DNA from: Prorocentrum cordatum
Lineage: Eukaryota > Sar > Dinophyceae > Prorocentrales > Prorocentraceae
Assembly: GCA_963575745.1 (NCBI GenBank)
Contig: CAUYUJ010018645.1
Span: 110,079-174,078 of the forward strand
Length of the DNA stretch: 64,000 nt
Reading direction: 5' to 3'
Under the pieces are notes generated by a model, which was not told the DNA's origin, ran no database searches, and saw only the letters and a list, made by a program, of their open reading frames with translations. The translations under genes were made by a program, and so were the position numbers. Shown here piece by piece: positions 52,150 through 62,569 of the stretch (the first letter of the stretch is position 1; each line of letters begins with the position of its first letter).

Positions 52150-53199
52150 TCAGTTTTTACTTAACTCCTCTTTCATTTTCGTGATCGTTACATCTTTGAT
52201 ATCATATTTAGCACACATTGTCGCCCATTGTTCTTCGAAGATCTCCCAAGACTCACCCTTCCATTCCGCCAGGAGAAATGGTTTAGAATCTACCGAATGC
52301 ACATAGATCGAGGAACGTGGGGGGCCCATTTCACCACGCAGAGGAACAAAGCTCGGATGGGCAAGCGTTTTGAATATACCCTGAAATCGGCTAACCTGCT
52401 TGATGTGTGGACGTTTCCATGGGGGAGCATCAACCAAAATCTTGATTTTGCTTGGTACGATTTGCTGGTCCATCCCTGCAAGTATTTTGTCAGCCTCTGG
52501 GGAGGTGAGCAGCTCATCCAAGTGTTTCTTCCATAACCATAGAATATCACCAGTTGTGCCTGTTCGAACCCCCACCCTCCCCTGACCATACAACGTTCGT
52601 CCAGCATTGAGCCGAATAGTACGATCTTTGTCCACACACATCTTCGTATCCTCTGGTAGGGCATCAACCATATTCGATACCAATGTCTGAAGATCTTTCT
52701 GGCCCAGCATTTCCTCACTGCGTTTCTTGGGATTGCTCCAGTTTTTCACCCAACCTTTGATTTCCAAGAATTCTGGCTTCCACATTCTCCTCGCCATCTT
52801 CATATTCTCAGAATCTCCCGAAAAACTACGCTCTGACACCTGAGAAGCATTAGATGCATTACCGGTGCCCACTAAACCGGGAGGAGGTTGAGGCGGATAC
52901 ATCATCATCTGCTCCAGCTTTTGTATACGTTCGTCTTGTGTCTGGACTTTTTCATCAATCTGTGCCAGTTTCTTCTCTGTGGCCTCACACTGCTTGACAA
53001 GAGACGTGGTTCTCTCCTCATTCGTGAAACCAAGTCGAAGAAGAGCCGCAAGGGATGGGTTTGTCTCCTTCGAGATCAGTTCCTCCCTCTCTCTCCATAG
53101 ATCATCGCCTCGATGTTTAACATTCCTCTCGAATTCCTCGTCTGATACATGTTCAGCACCCTCTGCAGCCGACATTTGAGGATGAGGGACCGACGCCAT
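52150..53199 (-). CDS. LINE2 ORF1: coiled-coil protein
   Basis: 349 codons from ATG 53199 to TGA 52150-52152. An acidic/basic N-terminus is followed by a coiled coil at about residues 65-95 (QCEATEKKLAQIDEKVQTQDE). A Pro/Ser/Asn linker follows, then a C-terminal domain (about 130-349) with WKPEFLEIKGWVKNWSN, KKHLDELLTSPEADKIL and WEIFEEQWATMCAKYD. The position and layout match a LINE nucleic-acid-binding ORF1 protein; no zinc knuckle is seen. ORF2 follows in the same frame. Confidence 0.75.
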   Translation of the reverse strand: MASVPHPQMSAAEGAEHVSDEEFERNVKHRGDDLWREREELISKETNPSLAALLRLGFTNEERTTSLVKQCEATEKKLAQIDEKVQTQDERIQKLEQMMMYPPQPPPGLVGTGNASNASQVSERSFSGDSENMKMARRMWKPEFLEIKGWVKNWSNPKKRSEEMLGQKDLQTLVSNMVDALPEDTKMCVDKDRTIRLNAGRTLYGQGRVGVRTGTTGDILWLWKKHLDELLTSPEADKILAGMDQQIVPSKIKILVDAPPWKRPHIKQVSRFQGIFKTLAHPSFVPLRGEMGPPRSSIYVHSVDSKPFLLAEWKGESWEIFEEQWATMCAKYDIKDVTITKMKEELSKN

Positions 53200-53272
53200 T
53201 TTAACACCTGCTGAGTCCTGTGTCTACGTCTACGCCAGCACTTTCGTGCTTCTTTTATGCACACTCGCCAAT

Positions 53273-53440
53273 AATATTTGTCCACTTCTTCAATGAATCG
53301 ATTCCACCCACGATCAGGCTCCCCTAGATACGACGTGATTGTCAAGAGAGAACAACAATATTCTTCCACTTCTTCAATGAATCGTTTCTCACTCGATCAG
53401 GCTCCCTTTGATACGACAATAGTGAAAGAGCAACAACAAT
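53273..53440 (-). repeat. Two ~83-bp 5'-leader monomers of LINE2
   Basis: AATATTTGTCCACTTCTTCAATG starts at 53273 and AATATTCTTCCACTTCTTCAATG at 53357. Both are followed by CGATCAGGCTCCC and AACAACAAT. The placement before ORF1 resembles promoter monomers of some LINEs. Confidence 0.7.
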
Positions 53441-53654
53441 ACAAAGAGGATACCGTACACAATAGTGATAGGTGTGGAGCAAAATTGGAAAGCAGGCACA
53501 CAAGGTTCGCAGAAGAGGAGGTTCCCCAGGCAGTATTCTGCGAGGGGGGAGGCGCCGCCCCATTTCGGGGCCAGCCCTCCCTCCACTCCAGCCACTCTGC
53601 CCTCGCGGAGCGCCAGGGGAAGGGAAGGAGGGGGAGGGGGGAAGGGCGGGGCTC

Positions 53655-53965
53655 ACACAGACGAGGACACGCACACACGGACACACAGACACACAGACAC
53701 ACAGACAGAGAGACACACGGACACACACGCACAGAGACAGACGGAAACACAGACACACAAACGCACAGACACACAGACATACAGACTCACAGACACGGAC
53801 ACACAGACAAACAGAGACACATACACACAGACACACAGACACACAGACCACAGACACACAGACACACAGCCACACAGAAACTCAAATACACAGACACACA
53901 GACACACAGACACACAGACACACAGACACACAGACTCACAGACGCACAGACACACAGGCACACAC
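53655..53965. repeat. (GACACACA)n microsatellite, right of LINE2
   Basis: CACACAGACACACAGAC repeat running nearly to the stop codon of the Helitron-like gene at 53994. Same motif as 47395-47880. Confidence 0.95.
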
Positions 53966-53993
53966 TCAGAGAGCCGCCGTCGAGGCGCAGCAC

Positions 53994-56900
53994 TCAGAGA
54001 GCCTCCTCCGACAGCGCCACAATCGTTGGCTCGCTCACCACGTCACCTCTTTCCGGGCGCAGGCGGCGCAACGTCTGTCGCAGCTTCTCTTCTGTCCACC
54101 TGCCGATGCCGACGGGCATGTCCTCTTGGCGCAATCGGAAGGCTCCAGCGACCTGGCCGAGCAACTCCTGCCGCTTGTTGTGCTCGGCGATGCCCATGCG
54201 CGTCCGCCGTTCTTCAGGATCCTCCTGCCGCGCGCGCTCCTCCGCGGCAGCGGCGGCGATTTCCCTCGCGGTCGCGCGCCCGCCACGCCCCCCGCGCTCG
54301 CCGCCCGAGGATGGCTCCGAAGCCGCATTGGTTGCGCTAGCCCCTCCAGCACCCTCGCCGCCCCCTGTCGGCGCCCTCGCGGCGACGCCATCGCTGCCGG
54401 GCACTGCGCCAGCCTCAGCCGCGGGCGCCGCACGCGGGGCCTTCCCTGCGTTCTTCTCCTTGAACACCTTCAACTTTCCCTCCGGGATGGGCCCGTCCAC
54501 ACGCCCATGCCAACCATCTTTGTGCTGCTGCTTGAAATGCAGCCCGCACAGATCCCCGCATCCCTGCTTTTGCGCGCTCCGGCATTGCCCACCAGCTCCG
54601 TTCCCCCACGTCCGAGCCATGCACTTCGCGGGGTCAATGTTTTCTGGCGTAAAGCGCCGCCATTCATCCCCCGCGAGCGACGCCCCCGCGCCTGGCTGGA
54701 CTACAGCAGGCACAGGGTCCGCGGACGGAACGCCAGCGGCCCTGCCAGCGTCGTCGTCCTCGTCGCCCGCGCGGCCCGGAGCTGGCGGGGACAGCCCGCG
54801 CTTCTTGCCCCTGCGCGATGGCGGCTGCGGCTGCCCCGAAGCGCTGGGGTCCCCGTCGCCAGCGCCAGGATCCCCGCCACCCGCCCGACGCCGCTTGCCC
54901 GGTGGCTCACCGCCCGACGCCTGCTGCCCGGCGGGCGCACTCGGCGGCGCAGACGGCGCGGCAGCGGCGCTGGAAGCAGCGCCGCCGCCGCCGCTGCCGC
55001 TCCCCGCAGACCCCGCCGCGCGCCCGCCTGCATGCCCGAGAGGCGCAGTCGGCGGAGCCGGCGGCGCACCAGACGGTCCCGCACCAGCGCTGCCGCTGGC
55101 GCCCCCCGCAGACCCCGCCGCCGCGCGCCCGCCGCCTCCGCCCCGCGGACCCGCCCTGCGCACATACGCAAACACATAAGCGCCAATGTGCACCTGGTGG
55201 TTTCCGGCGATCTGCGCCCAAGTCTGGAGCTGGACAGCACTGTCGTCGAATTTGGCGTATTCGTTCACGCCCACGGATGCATACGCATAATTGTGTCCGC
55301 TTGTCGCGCTTTCGCCCTGGTGCACCACGACCCCCGAGAAATCGTACTCGCACTGGGAATCCAGAGGCCGCAGAAACTGAGGAAAGCGCACAGGGCGCCT
55401 GTCGTACCACTGGCCAATCACCCGCTCCACGATCACGAAGAGCACCGGCGGCGACCGCTCCCAGCGATTGCCTGTATATACCCTGATGCCTTGACAGACC
55501 CCGGCCGCCGCCCTCTGAGCATCATCGAGGTGAGCGTGCGCCGGACATCCTGGCCCTGGCTCACCGACATGCCTGAATCCCAGCCGGATCAAGTCCTCCA
55601 GATCGCACGGCCCCCCGTGGTCGGGGCCGAGCAATTCGGAAGGCACCACCTTCAGAAACGTCCTAATTTCCCCCTTGTCCGAACATGCTGTGCACGCGGC
55701 GCATCGCCTCCGCTGCCGAAACGCAATGCCGCAGACGTGCTGCTGGAGCACACTGCGCTGCCCGTGAGCCCCCCTTGCGGTACAAACGGGGTGTTCGGTC
55801 TCGGTAACGGCATGGAGGGCGGCCAAGAAGAACTCTGACGCGTCGCATTGCTTCGGTCTCCCTTGCTGATCGAATTCTGTGAATTCTCGCTCACCAAAAA
55901 GCCCCGCGCGCGCGGCGGCAGCCAGCGGCGCGTCGGTGTCGACCCCCCCGCCCTGGACAGAGAGAGCCGTGGCCTGAGCTCCGAGCGCGCACGCCGCGCA
56001 AGATGCCGCACCCAGAGGGCACCGCTGGTCGTGAACGTAGAGAAGCCGACGGAAGGGAGCCAGGCGTAGCAGCACCTGCGCGACTGCGCTCACGAAGCAA
56101 GTATTGCCGAGGTTTGCGATGCCCACGCCAGAGCCGCGGCCGCAGTGCCACTGCAGCTCCCTGGTCACCTCCTCCTGGGACACGCCGTAAGCTGCCATGC
56201 ACAGATCCCGGTCCAGCGGGCGCAGCTCTGGCGGCTCTGCACCATCGCCAACAGTCGCCGCCGTGCGAAACATGTCCCCCCAAAGATCCCTCGGCACTAC
56301 GGTGCCCCTACCGGCGCCGCGGCCGCCACCCGCGCGCCGTCGCCCCCGCGACACAGCGCTCCCCGTCGACGATGCCGCCGCCGCATCTCCGGTCCCCGTC
56401 GCGTCACCGCCGCGGCCGCGGCCCCTGCCCCGCCCCGCAAGCCCTGCGTCCGGCGCAATGTATGCCGGTGGCACCGTCAGAGCCTGACCCGGGCGCAGCC
56501 CGTGCGAGGGCAGAGGCGTATGCACAGACGCCGCAGGGGCCGCCTCCCCGTCCGAAGGAACTGATCCGGCTGCTTCGTCGTCGTCGTCGTCCGCCTCACC
56601 AACGCCCGCTGAGGTCCCCGCGGCCCGAGACGGGCCCAGCGGCGACGCCCGTGGCACCACCGGCGGCGCGGGCGCCGAGCTCGACTCCGGGGCCCTCCGC
56701 GCGGCGGGCCCATCCCCCACGTCCCAGCCGCACTCCTGCGCCTTCTGCTTGGCGATTTCGAAACTCTCGAGCATTTTTTTTTCAAAGCGTTGGACACCGT
56801 CGCGGACGTACTGGGGCGGGCCCCGCTCCAGAATGTCCCAGGGCGGCAGCTTGTAGACGAGCACGCGGTGGGCCACGCGAACGCGACTGAGCATGACGTA

Positions 56901-58457
56901 CAGGTGCAGCCACCAGTCATCGGCGCCCATGTTCATGGGCTTCTGGAGCACCATGGTGGCCGCATCCATGCCCATGCCCTGCGCAGTCTGCACGGTACGA
57001 ACTTTCTCTGGCAGCAACGGGATCTGGCACCTCGTAACCTTCACCTTCCGAAGCTTTCGCTCGCCCTCGTCTTCGTAGTGATGGTTCCACTCCCAGGACG
57101 CCCTGTGCGGCGCGATCTGCACAACCCCTTTTCCGAACCCAAAGTCCTTCTCGAGGCCATCAAACCTGACGAGGACACCGCGCGGCAAACATTTGCATCG
57201 ATAATAACCGATCCGGTGGGCGTCGTGAAGCTTCTTTTCGCGCCAATCCGCGTCTGGCGTCTCGAACTCTCGCGGGTGGAACCTCACGTCCACGACTTCC
57301 CCCACGGCGTCCTGGACGATCTGGTGCTTCGCCGACAACTTCACGTTCAACCGCACACGCATGCCGATGTACAGCGGGCACATGCCGATGAGGTGACCAG
57401 TGTTGTTCACGTTCGGCACCTGAAGCATGGCCTTGTGATGCTCCGCACCGAATGGCCTTGGAGGCAGGTCCACGGCCTGCACGTACAGCAGCATCTGCCC
57501 TCTATCCCTGGCCTCTCGCACGGCCCGATACTGCATCTGCCTGTGCACGGCCTCCCAGGCGATGCCCATCTCGAACCCGTCCTTGACATGGGGGTCCTGC
57601 AACCGCTTGTCGTTCTTACCAGGTCGGACCACCCACTTTTGCACCATCCTTTTCTGCTCGGCCGTAAACTTTTTGCCCTGCCTCATGGTCTTCAAGAAGC
57701 CGGGCATGAAAGGGCAGGGCGCGTGCGGAGTAACGAGACGGTCCTTGAAGCGGTGCGTCTCGTACAGAAACATCGCGTGGGTGGGCCCTTCCAGGAACAT
57801 GGACTGCCCATTGCGGACGTGGGCCGGCGCCTCGGGCGACTCGGGTTGCAGCAAGGAAGACCTTCTGCCCTTGCCGCTCACCGGCCCCAACCGATAAAAA
57901 TCCCCCAGGAACATGACAATCGGAACCTTCCCGAACGTGTGGCCCCGCGCCATGTACAGGTTCACATCGCAATTATACTGAGCCTCACGGGCTTTGCACA
58001 TGCGAAATGATGCAGCGCCGAGAAGCTGGGGCGGCACCATGGACACCTCCTCCACGATGACGGCCTTGAGGTCGTTCATGCGGTCCACGATGTCATCGAC
58101 CTTCTGTCTAGACAGCGTCCTGATGTCCATGGCCTGTTGGCCGCTCAGCCCGAAGCCGCTGTGGATCGTCTCCCCCCCGATGACGCGCGCAGCGCTGTTC
58201 GACGAGGCCACGGCGATCTCCGATCCCGCGCCGAACACCTCGTTGAGCAGACGTCGCAGCAGTTTTACCACCTCCGTCTTCCCCGCCCCGCCCTCCCCGT
58301 GCAACAGGAGAGCCATCTGCTCCACCGGCTTAGGGCTTTTCCGCTGTCCAGATCTTGATGGTATGCCACGATGGCCTCCACCTGGCCCACGAGCAGGGCG
58401 ACCACCGCCTTCTGCTCCTGATTGAACGTCACGGGGTTCTCCGCCCTGTTCGCCCAC
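53994..58457 (-). CDS. PIF1-type helicase fused to a ubiquitin-specific protease
   Basis: Genuine coding starts at about 58345 (residue 38 of this frame); the first residues lie beyond the frameshift. Helicase, residues about 45-560: Walker [15 protein letters not shown] (54-61), Walker [17 protein letters not shown], motif [14 protein letters not shown], late motifs [16 protein letters not shown] and [17 protein letters not shown]. After a Pro/Ala linker comes a USP domain, about 775-1125. Its Cys box is [19 protein letters not shown] (Cys 787), its His box [18 protein letters not shown] (His about 1055) and its acidic residue YAKFDDSAV, with CxxC pairs between. All catalytic positions are present. 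A Gly/Ala/Pro linker follows, then a Cys/His motif ([30 protein letters not shown]; about 1280-1325). TGA at 53994. The helicase would unwind DNA and the USP would remove ubiquitin. Confidence 0.8.
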   Translation of the reverse strand: MGEQGGEPRDVQSGAEGGGRPARGPGGGHRGIPSRSGQRKSPKPVEQMALLLHGEGGAGKTEVVKLLRRLLNEVFGAGSEIAVASSNSAARVIGGETIHSGFGLSGQQAMDIRTLSRQKVDDIVDRMNDLKAVIVEEVSMVPPQLLGAASFRMCKAREAQYNCDVNLYMARGHTFGKVPIVMFLGDFYRLGPVSGKGRRSSLLQPESPEAPAHVRNGQSMFLEGPTHAMFLYETHRFKDRLVTPHAPCPFMPGFLKTMRQGKKFTAEQKRMVQKWVVRPGKNDKRLQDPHVKDGFEMGIAWEAVHRQMQYRAVREARDRGQMLLYVQAVDLPPRPFGAEHHKAMLQVPNVNNTGHLIGMCPLYIGMRVRLNVKLSAKHQIVQDAVGEVVDVRFHPREFETPDADWREKKLHDAHRIGYYRCKCLPRGVLVRFDGLEKDFGFGKGVVQIAPHRASWEWNHHYEDEGERKLRKVKVTRCQIPLLPEKVRTVQTAQGMGMDAATMVLQKPMNMGADDWWLHLYVMLSRVRVAHRVLVYKLPPWDILERGPPQYVRDGVQRFEKKMLESFEIAKQKAQECGWDVGDGPAARRAPESSSAPAPPVVPRASPLGPSRAAGTSAGVGEADDDDDEAAGSVPSDGEAAPAASVHTPLPSHGLRPGQALTVPPAYIAPDAGLAGRGRGRGRGGDATGTGDAAAASSTGSAVSRGRRRAGGGRGAGRGTVVPRDLWGDMFRTAATVGDGAEPPELRPLDRDLCMAAYGVSQEEVTRELQWHCGRGSGVGIANLGNTCFVSAVAQVLLRLAPFRRLLYVHDQRCPLGAASCAACALGAQATALSVQGGGVDTDAPLAAAARAGLFGEREFTEFDQQGRPKQCDASEFFLAALHAVTETEHPVCTARGAHGQRSVLQQHVCGIAFRQRRRCAACTACSDKGEIRTFLKVVPSELLGPDHGGPCDLEDLIRLGFRHVGEPGPGCPAHAHLDDAQRAAAGVCQGIRVYTGNRWERSPPVLFVIVERVIGQWYDRRPVRFPQFLRPLDSQCEYDFSGVVVHQGESATSGHNYAYASVGVNEYAKFDDSAVQLQTWAQIAGNHQVHIGAYVFAYVRRAGPRGGGGGRAAAGSAGGASGSAGAGPSGAPPAPPTAPLGHAGGRAAGSAGSGSGGGGAASSAAAAPSAPPSAPAGQQASGGEPPGKRRRAGGGDPGAGDGDPSASGQPQPPSRRGKKRGLSPPAPGRAGDEDDDAGRAAGVPSADPVPAVVQPGAGASLAGDEWRRFTPENIDPAKCMARTWGNGAGGQCRSAQKQGCGDLCGLHFKQQHKDGWHGRVDGPIPEGKLKVFKEKNAGKAPRAAPAAEAGAVPGSDGVAARAPTGGGEGAGGASATNAASEPSSGGERGGRGGRATAREIAAAAAEERARQEDPEERRTRMGIAEHNKRQELLGQVAGAFRLRQEDMPVGIGRWTEEKLRQTLRRLRPERGDVVSEPTIVALSEEAL

Positions 58458-61400
58458 TCGTCAAACAGCCTCTCCGCGATGTCGCGCGCCCGCGGCGGCC
58501 GCTTCTCGTCGCCGGCAACCGCGGGCGCCGGCGGCCGACCAGGCACGAGCACGGCAGGCGCCGAACCCGCGAGGCCGCTCCGCCCGTCGCCATCCCCAGG
58601 CAAGCCCTCTGCTCCCTTTTTCCTGTATCGGAACGCCTCCTTCTGCTGTGCTTTGCCCTCCTCGAACTGGGAGTCGTCCAAGTCGAGACCGCGGAAGCCG
58701 GTCTGCATTCCAGCACTCGCGACAGCAGGCTGCGGCTTATGGTCTTTCGCATAGCCGTCAAGGAAGATATTCTCATAGACCAAGCTTTGTGACGACCCAC
58801 GAATAAGCTCCAACTGGGCCACCGCGGGCACCTCGCTATCCTTCAAGGCGCGCGCGGGCATCTGTCGGTGCGCCGCCCACGCTTCGTCCGCCTCGCCCTC
58901 GTCCACCTCCTGAACAAAACCGTCCAGCGCTCCGCCGCTGGCGCCCGCCCCCTCCTCGTCTGCCTCCCCGGCAGGCCGATTCCCCACTGCCTCCAGCTCA
59001 GCAGACTGCTCGAAGTCCTTGGCCTCCGGACGGACTTTGGTTCGCGGCCGCTCCTTCGCCTCCGCCTCCACGTCGAGGTTCGTCGCGACCTGGACGGTCC
59101 AGCGTGCCATGAACTCGGCGGCGCTGGGGCGCTGTACAAAATGGCCCGGGCCATCCTCTGAGCCCCGGTTCAAATCGATGTCCTCGATCGTGAACCACTT
59201 TCCAGCTCGCCGCTCGCACTCCTCGCACTGCCTGGACAACGCCAACTGATTGGCCCACCACTCCTCCCAGGCAGGCTTATGCTTCCCAGACGCGTCGACA
59301 CCGGCCCTGTAGGGCGCCCAGGCCGCAGACCCCTTCTCAGCAGGCTGCAACGGACGAAAGATCACAGACTTGAACAGCGCGTTCACCTCTGCCTCCTTCT
59401 CCTTCGAAGGCATCGTGAAGCCGAAGAACTTGGGCACCCTGAACGGCGCGCCGACGCGGAGCCTCTGCACTCGGAAGGCGGCAGTTGGGTGCGTGTCCGC
59501 GAACGCGTACGTCTCGAAGTCCTGCGGGTCGAAGTGGAGCGGGTTGGCCTGCGCCGTGTACACGTACATGGCGTAATGGTACATGCCCATGGACTTCAGG
59601 GGCTCCCTGTCGCCGCGATGCAGCCAGTCCATCTTCATGTCGTGGTCCAGCCGCGCCTTGTATGCCACCGCCTGCTGCTGCTCCTGCTCGGGCTTCCCCT
59701 CCCCAGCAGTACCGGCGGCCGCGCCCTCCCCGACAACGCCGTCGACGACCTCGGCGTGCAGCGCTGCGCGCCCGTCGCCCAGCGCATCCATGATACCGCC
59801 CCCCCCCTCGCCGTCCTCTTCTCCCGCGGCCGGCTGGTCCACCTCGATGTGGTCTGCGCGCGGGTCGGTCCAGAAGTCGTCCATTTTCTGATGAACGGCG
59901 GAGCTTGCCTGGAACGCCAGCGCCACGATCCCCTTGCAATACAGAGTCCAGGTGTCATGAGAGCAATAGCACTCGTGGCCATACTGCATCTGAAACATTA
60001 TCTCGGGCAGCTTCGTCAGGAGCGACCGGTGCGAGCTGGTCGTGAGCTTGATGACAGTTCGCCTGGCAGAGTCGGGCACTCCGCCCCACCCGCTGCGACG
60101 AGCGGCAGCAGCGGCCCGGGCCCCATCGACGTCCTCCTCGCCCTCCGCCTCCGCCGCCTCATCCGCCTCCCGTTCGGCCTTCTGCTGGAGTCGAAGCCAC
60201 TCCAACCCAGTGCTCTGCGCGTGCAGCACTCCGAGGTCCCCCGCGATCGGCCCCGCCTTGGTCGTGTAGTCCGTCTGGTAGTGGGCCATATTGATGGCAT
60301 CCATGAAAACGGCCTCCAGCGAGTGCAGCACGTGCTCTTGCAGGCTGCCGGGCGGACCGCTGCCGCTCGCGCCAGCAGCTGCGGCGGCGGCTGGCGACGA
60401 GGGCGCGCTCGATGCAGGCCTGCCAGACGCCGCCGCGTTCGACGCGGCGCGGCCTGGCGCCCGCGACTTCGGCTCTCTCTGGACGGCTGCCTCCGACAAC
60501 TCGCGCTCCGCGCGCCGGTCGCTGTAGTAGCCCAGGCCCTGCTCCCCCTTCTTGAACACGAACCCGGGCCGGCTGCCTTCGTAACACGCAGCCGCGCAGA
60601 ACCTCGCGGTGTCCTCGCCATGTGGCTCTGCTAGCCCGACTGCCTGCTCGACGCCGCGCTGCTCCGGCGTCGGCGGAGGCGGCGGACGCAGGTCATACGC
60701 ATCGGCCAGATCGCACTCGCACGGATCTTCATCGCCCCCACCCATGTCCCAGATCTCCGCGTCGGGATCGTCCATCGTGGTCGGCGCCCCGCCGAGCAAG
60801 CCTCCTCCCCTGGGCAGGCCGAGGCGGCGGGCCACGGGCAGGCGCCCCCCCCCCGCCGCAGCCGCGCGCGCCGCCCTCTGGCCCGCCCCGCCCCCGCCCT
60901 GCGTTGCAGCCGACACCCCCGAACCCGTGGAACCTCCGCTCTGCCCGGTGCCCTCGTCGCCACCGGCGCCGCCAGTCTCGACGCCAGCCAGCGCTTCCGA
61001 CGCGTCGGCGACCAGCTCGGCGAACGCAACCAGCTCCGGAGGCGGCGGCACGACCGGGTCGCCGTCGCGCGAACCCCCGACGCTGGCGTCGCCAGGCAGG
61101 TCGAGCACCACGCGGTCCAGACACTGGACGTCCAGGTTGCTCCGCAGACACACCTGGCCCACAGGGTTCGTGCTCCCATGGCACGGGTGGTACCGCACCA
61201 CGTCGACGCGACCAGCTCTGCCGTACCGGTTGCAGCGGTGAGGCCACGGGCCGTACGTGCACTGTTCGTCGAGGACCAGGCGTTCGCCCGGCGGGTTCCG
61301 CTGGTCCTCCTGCGGTGGGCCGTACTCGATCCGCGCCCCATCGGGCAAGACCAAGTCCTTTCCTTTGCGCAAGCGCCGCCAGACGAAGGAGGCGGCCGGA

Positions 61401-62569
61401 AGCTCCCTGGACGGGTGGCTGTAGACCGCAGTCTCGTACTCGTGGTAGAAGCCGAGCCGGCACACCTTGCAGTGCTGAGGCACGTCGTCATTCGTCTTGT
61501 GCCTCCAGCAAGTGGGACCGCACCTGTGAAGGTGGCTCCGGATGATACACTTGCGTGCGTCCCGCGCGAAGCAGCGCGCCCAGGTGTGCGCCTCCTCCCT
61601 CGAGCCCTCCGCAAAGTGCATCGCCGCGGTGCCGTCCGCGCGCACGCGGTACGCAGGCTTGCGGCGGTACTGCGGCTGCAGCGTCGCGTGCACACCCGTG
61701 AGAGGCTCGCCAAATACCGCTGGGCACTGTGCCCGCTGCTCATGGGGATCGGGCTCTGGATCTGCCAGCGGCGCAAACGGGCGCTGCCGGAGCGGACCCT
61801 CTATTGCGGGCTGTTGCTGCTGCAGCGTCGCCCGCTCCTCCACGAGATCGACGTTCATCATGGCCGCAACCTGATTCCGCAGCTCTTCTGTGGACAATTT
61901 GTTGTCAGCACGGACGGAGCGACGGCCCTCTTCGTACGCCGTCTTGCAAAACTTCCCGAGCTGACGACGCGAGGCGCCAGCGATGGTATTGTGCTTCAAT
62001 TGGAGGTCGCTCTCCTCTCGCTTCCCGTCCGCGAACGCGAGTCGTCGATCCCGCGGGCCGAGCGGAAGCGGCGGCAGCCGGTCCGGCCCGTCCAAGCCCA
62101 GCTGCCGGCCCACCTCCTCCGCCGCGTCGAACTGCACGCTGCCGACCGTGGCGAGCACGGCCTCCCTCCACTTCCTCAAACGCTCCTCGAGGCCTTCGAC
62201 GTCCCCCGCGCGCAGCCTCGCGAGGAACGCGCCAGTCATCGGGTGCAGGCGCCACAGGTGGATGCGCGGATGGATGCCGCCGCGCCCCTGCGACTCCACG
62301 GGTCCGAAGAACGCGCGGACGAGCCCGAACGCTCCACACGCCCCCGTGGCGGCCTCGCCGTCGGAGACGCCCGTGGCCCCGCGCTGCGGCGTGACGCCGA
62401 CGACATGCTCCAGGAACAGTTCCAGCATGAGGTTCGTGACCATGGCCTGCGACACCGGGTCAGCGGCCACCCGCCGCAGCATGTCCCGCGTCGAAGGCCT
62501 TTCGAGAGCAGTCTCCTCCAGCAGCCGGCATTGCTGCACGGAGGCGCCCTCGTACATCAGGGACACCAT
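58265..62569 (-). CDS. Helitron-like N-terminal and middle region, frameshifted
   Basis: 1434 codons. The first 100 residues (VSQAMVTNLMLELFLEHVVGV, HLWRLHPMTGAFLARLRAGD) continue a Helitron_like_N-type domain from the frame above. A Cys/His cluster at about 345-378 (HRCGPTCWRHKT, HCKVCRLGFYHE) corresponds to the CRxxFP-type motif of Helitron proteins. RVDVVRYHPCHGSTNPVG and LRSNLDVQCLDRVVLDLP follow (about 455-490). There are long Gly/Ala/Pro-rich linkers, then a conserved-looking block (LTTSSHRSLLTKLPEIMFQM, YGHECYCSHDTW). At about 1376, [20 protein letters not shown] begins the helicase Q-motif region. The frame is lost at about 58345 within GGAAAAGCCC, and the helicase continues in the next frame; the last ~27 residues here are spurious. 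Confidence 0.7.
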   Translation of the reverse strand: MVSLMYEGASVQQCRLLEETALERPSTRDMLRRVAADPVSQAMVTNLMLELFLEHVVGVTPQRGATGVSDGEAATGACGAFGLVRAFFGPVESQGRGGIHPRIHLWRLHPMTGAFLARLRAGDVEGLEERLRKWREAVLATVGSVQFDAAEEVGRQLGLDGPDRLPPLPLGPRDRRLAFADGKREESDLQLKHNTIAGASRRQLGKFCKTAYEEGRRSVRADNKLSTEELRNQVAAMMNVDLVEERATLQQQQPAIEGPLRQRPFAPLADPEPDPHEQRAQCPAVFGEPLTGVHATLQPQYRRKPAYRVRADGTAAMHFAEGSREEAHTWARCFARDARKCIIRSHLHRCGPTCWRHKTNDDVPQHCKVCRLGFYHEYETAVYSHPSRELPAASFVWRRLRKGKDLVLPDGARIEYGPPQEDQRNPPGERLVLDEQCTYGPWPHRCNRYGRAGRVDVVRYHPCHGSTNPVGQVCLRSNLDVQCLDRVVLDLPGDASVGGSRDGDPVVPPPPELVAFAELVADASEALAGVETGGAGGDEGTGQSGGSTGSGVSAATQGGGGAGQRAARAAAAGGGRLPVARRLGLPRGGGLLGGAPTTMDDPDAEIWDMGGGDEDPCECDLADAYDLRPPPPPTPEQRGVEQAVGLAEPHGEDTARFCAAACYEGSRPGFVFKKGEQGLGYYSDRRAERELSEAAVQREPKSRAPGRAASNAAASGRPASSAPSSPAAAAAAGASGSGPPGSLQEHVLHSLEAVFMDAINMAHYQTDYTTKAGPIAGDLGVLHAQSTGLEWLRLQQKAEREADEAAEAEGEEDVDGARAAAAARRSGWGGVPDSARRTVIKLTTSSHRSLLTKLPEIMFQMQYGHECYCSHDTWTLYCKGIVALAFQASSAVHQKMDDFWTDPRADHIEVDQPAAGEEDGEGGGGIMDALGDGRAALHAEVVDGVVGEGAAAGTAGEGKPEQEQQQAVAYKARLDHDMKMDWLHRGDREPLKSMGMYHYAMYVYTAQANPLHFDPQDFETYAFADTHPTAAFRVQRLRVGAPFRVPKFFGFTMPSKEKEAEVNALFKSVIFRPLQPAEKGSAAWAPYRAGVDASGKHKPAWEEWWANQLALSRQCEECERRAGKWFTIEDIDLNRGSEDGPGHFVQRPSAAEFMARWTVQVATNLDVEAEAKERPRTKVRPEAKDFEQSAELEAVGNRPAGEADEEGAGASGGALDGFVQEVDEGEADEAWAAHRQMPARALKDSEVPAVAQLELIRGSSQSLVYENIFLDGYAKDHKPQPAVASAGMQTGFRGLDLDDSQFEEGKAQQKEAFRYRKKGAEGLPGDGDGRSGLAGSAPAVLVPGRPPAPAVAGDEKRPPRARDIAERLFDEWANRAENPVTFNQEQKAVVALLVGQVEAIVAYHQDLDSGKALSRWSRWLSCCTGRAGRGRRRW

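Larger units (their letters stand above)
47966..53541 (-). mobile_element. LINE2: non-LTR retrotransposon, about 5.6 kb
   Basis: AT-richer island in GC-rich DNA, with ORF1 (53199-52150) and ORF2 (52149-48190) on the minus strand. Two ~83-bp direct repeats lie in the 5' leader (53273-53440). The direct repeat GAGGGGGGAGGC at 47954-47965 and 53542-53553 marks probable target-site duplications, with a (CCAG)n-like tail at the 3' end. Both ORFs are open, so it may be recently active. The ends are less certain than for LINE1, because no empty site is available and the 12-bp repeat is low-complexity. Confidence 0.75.
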
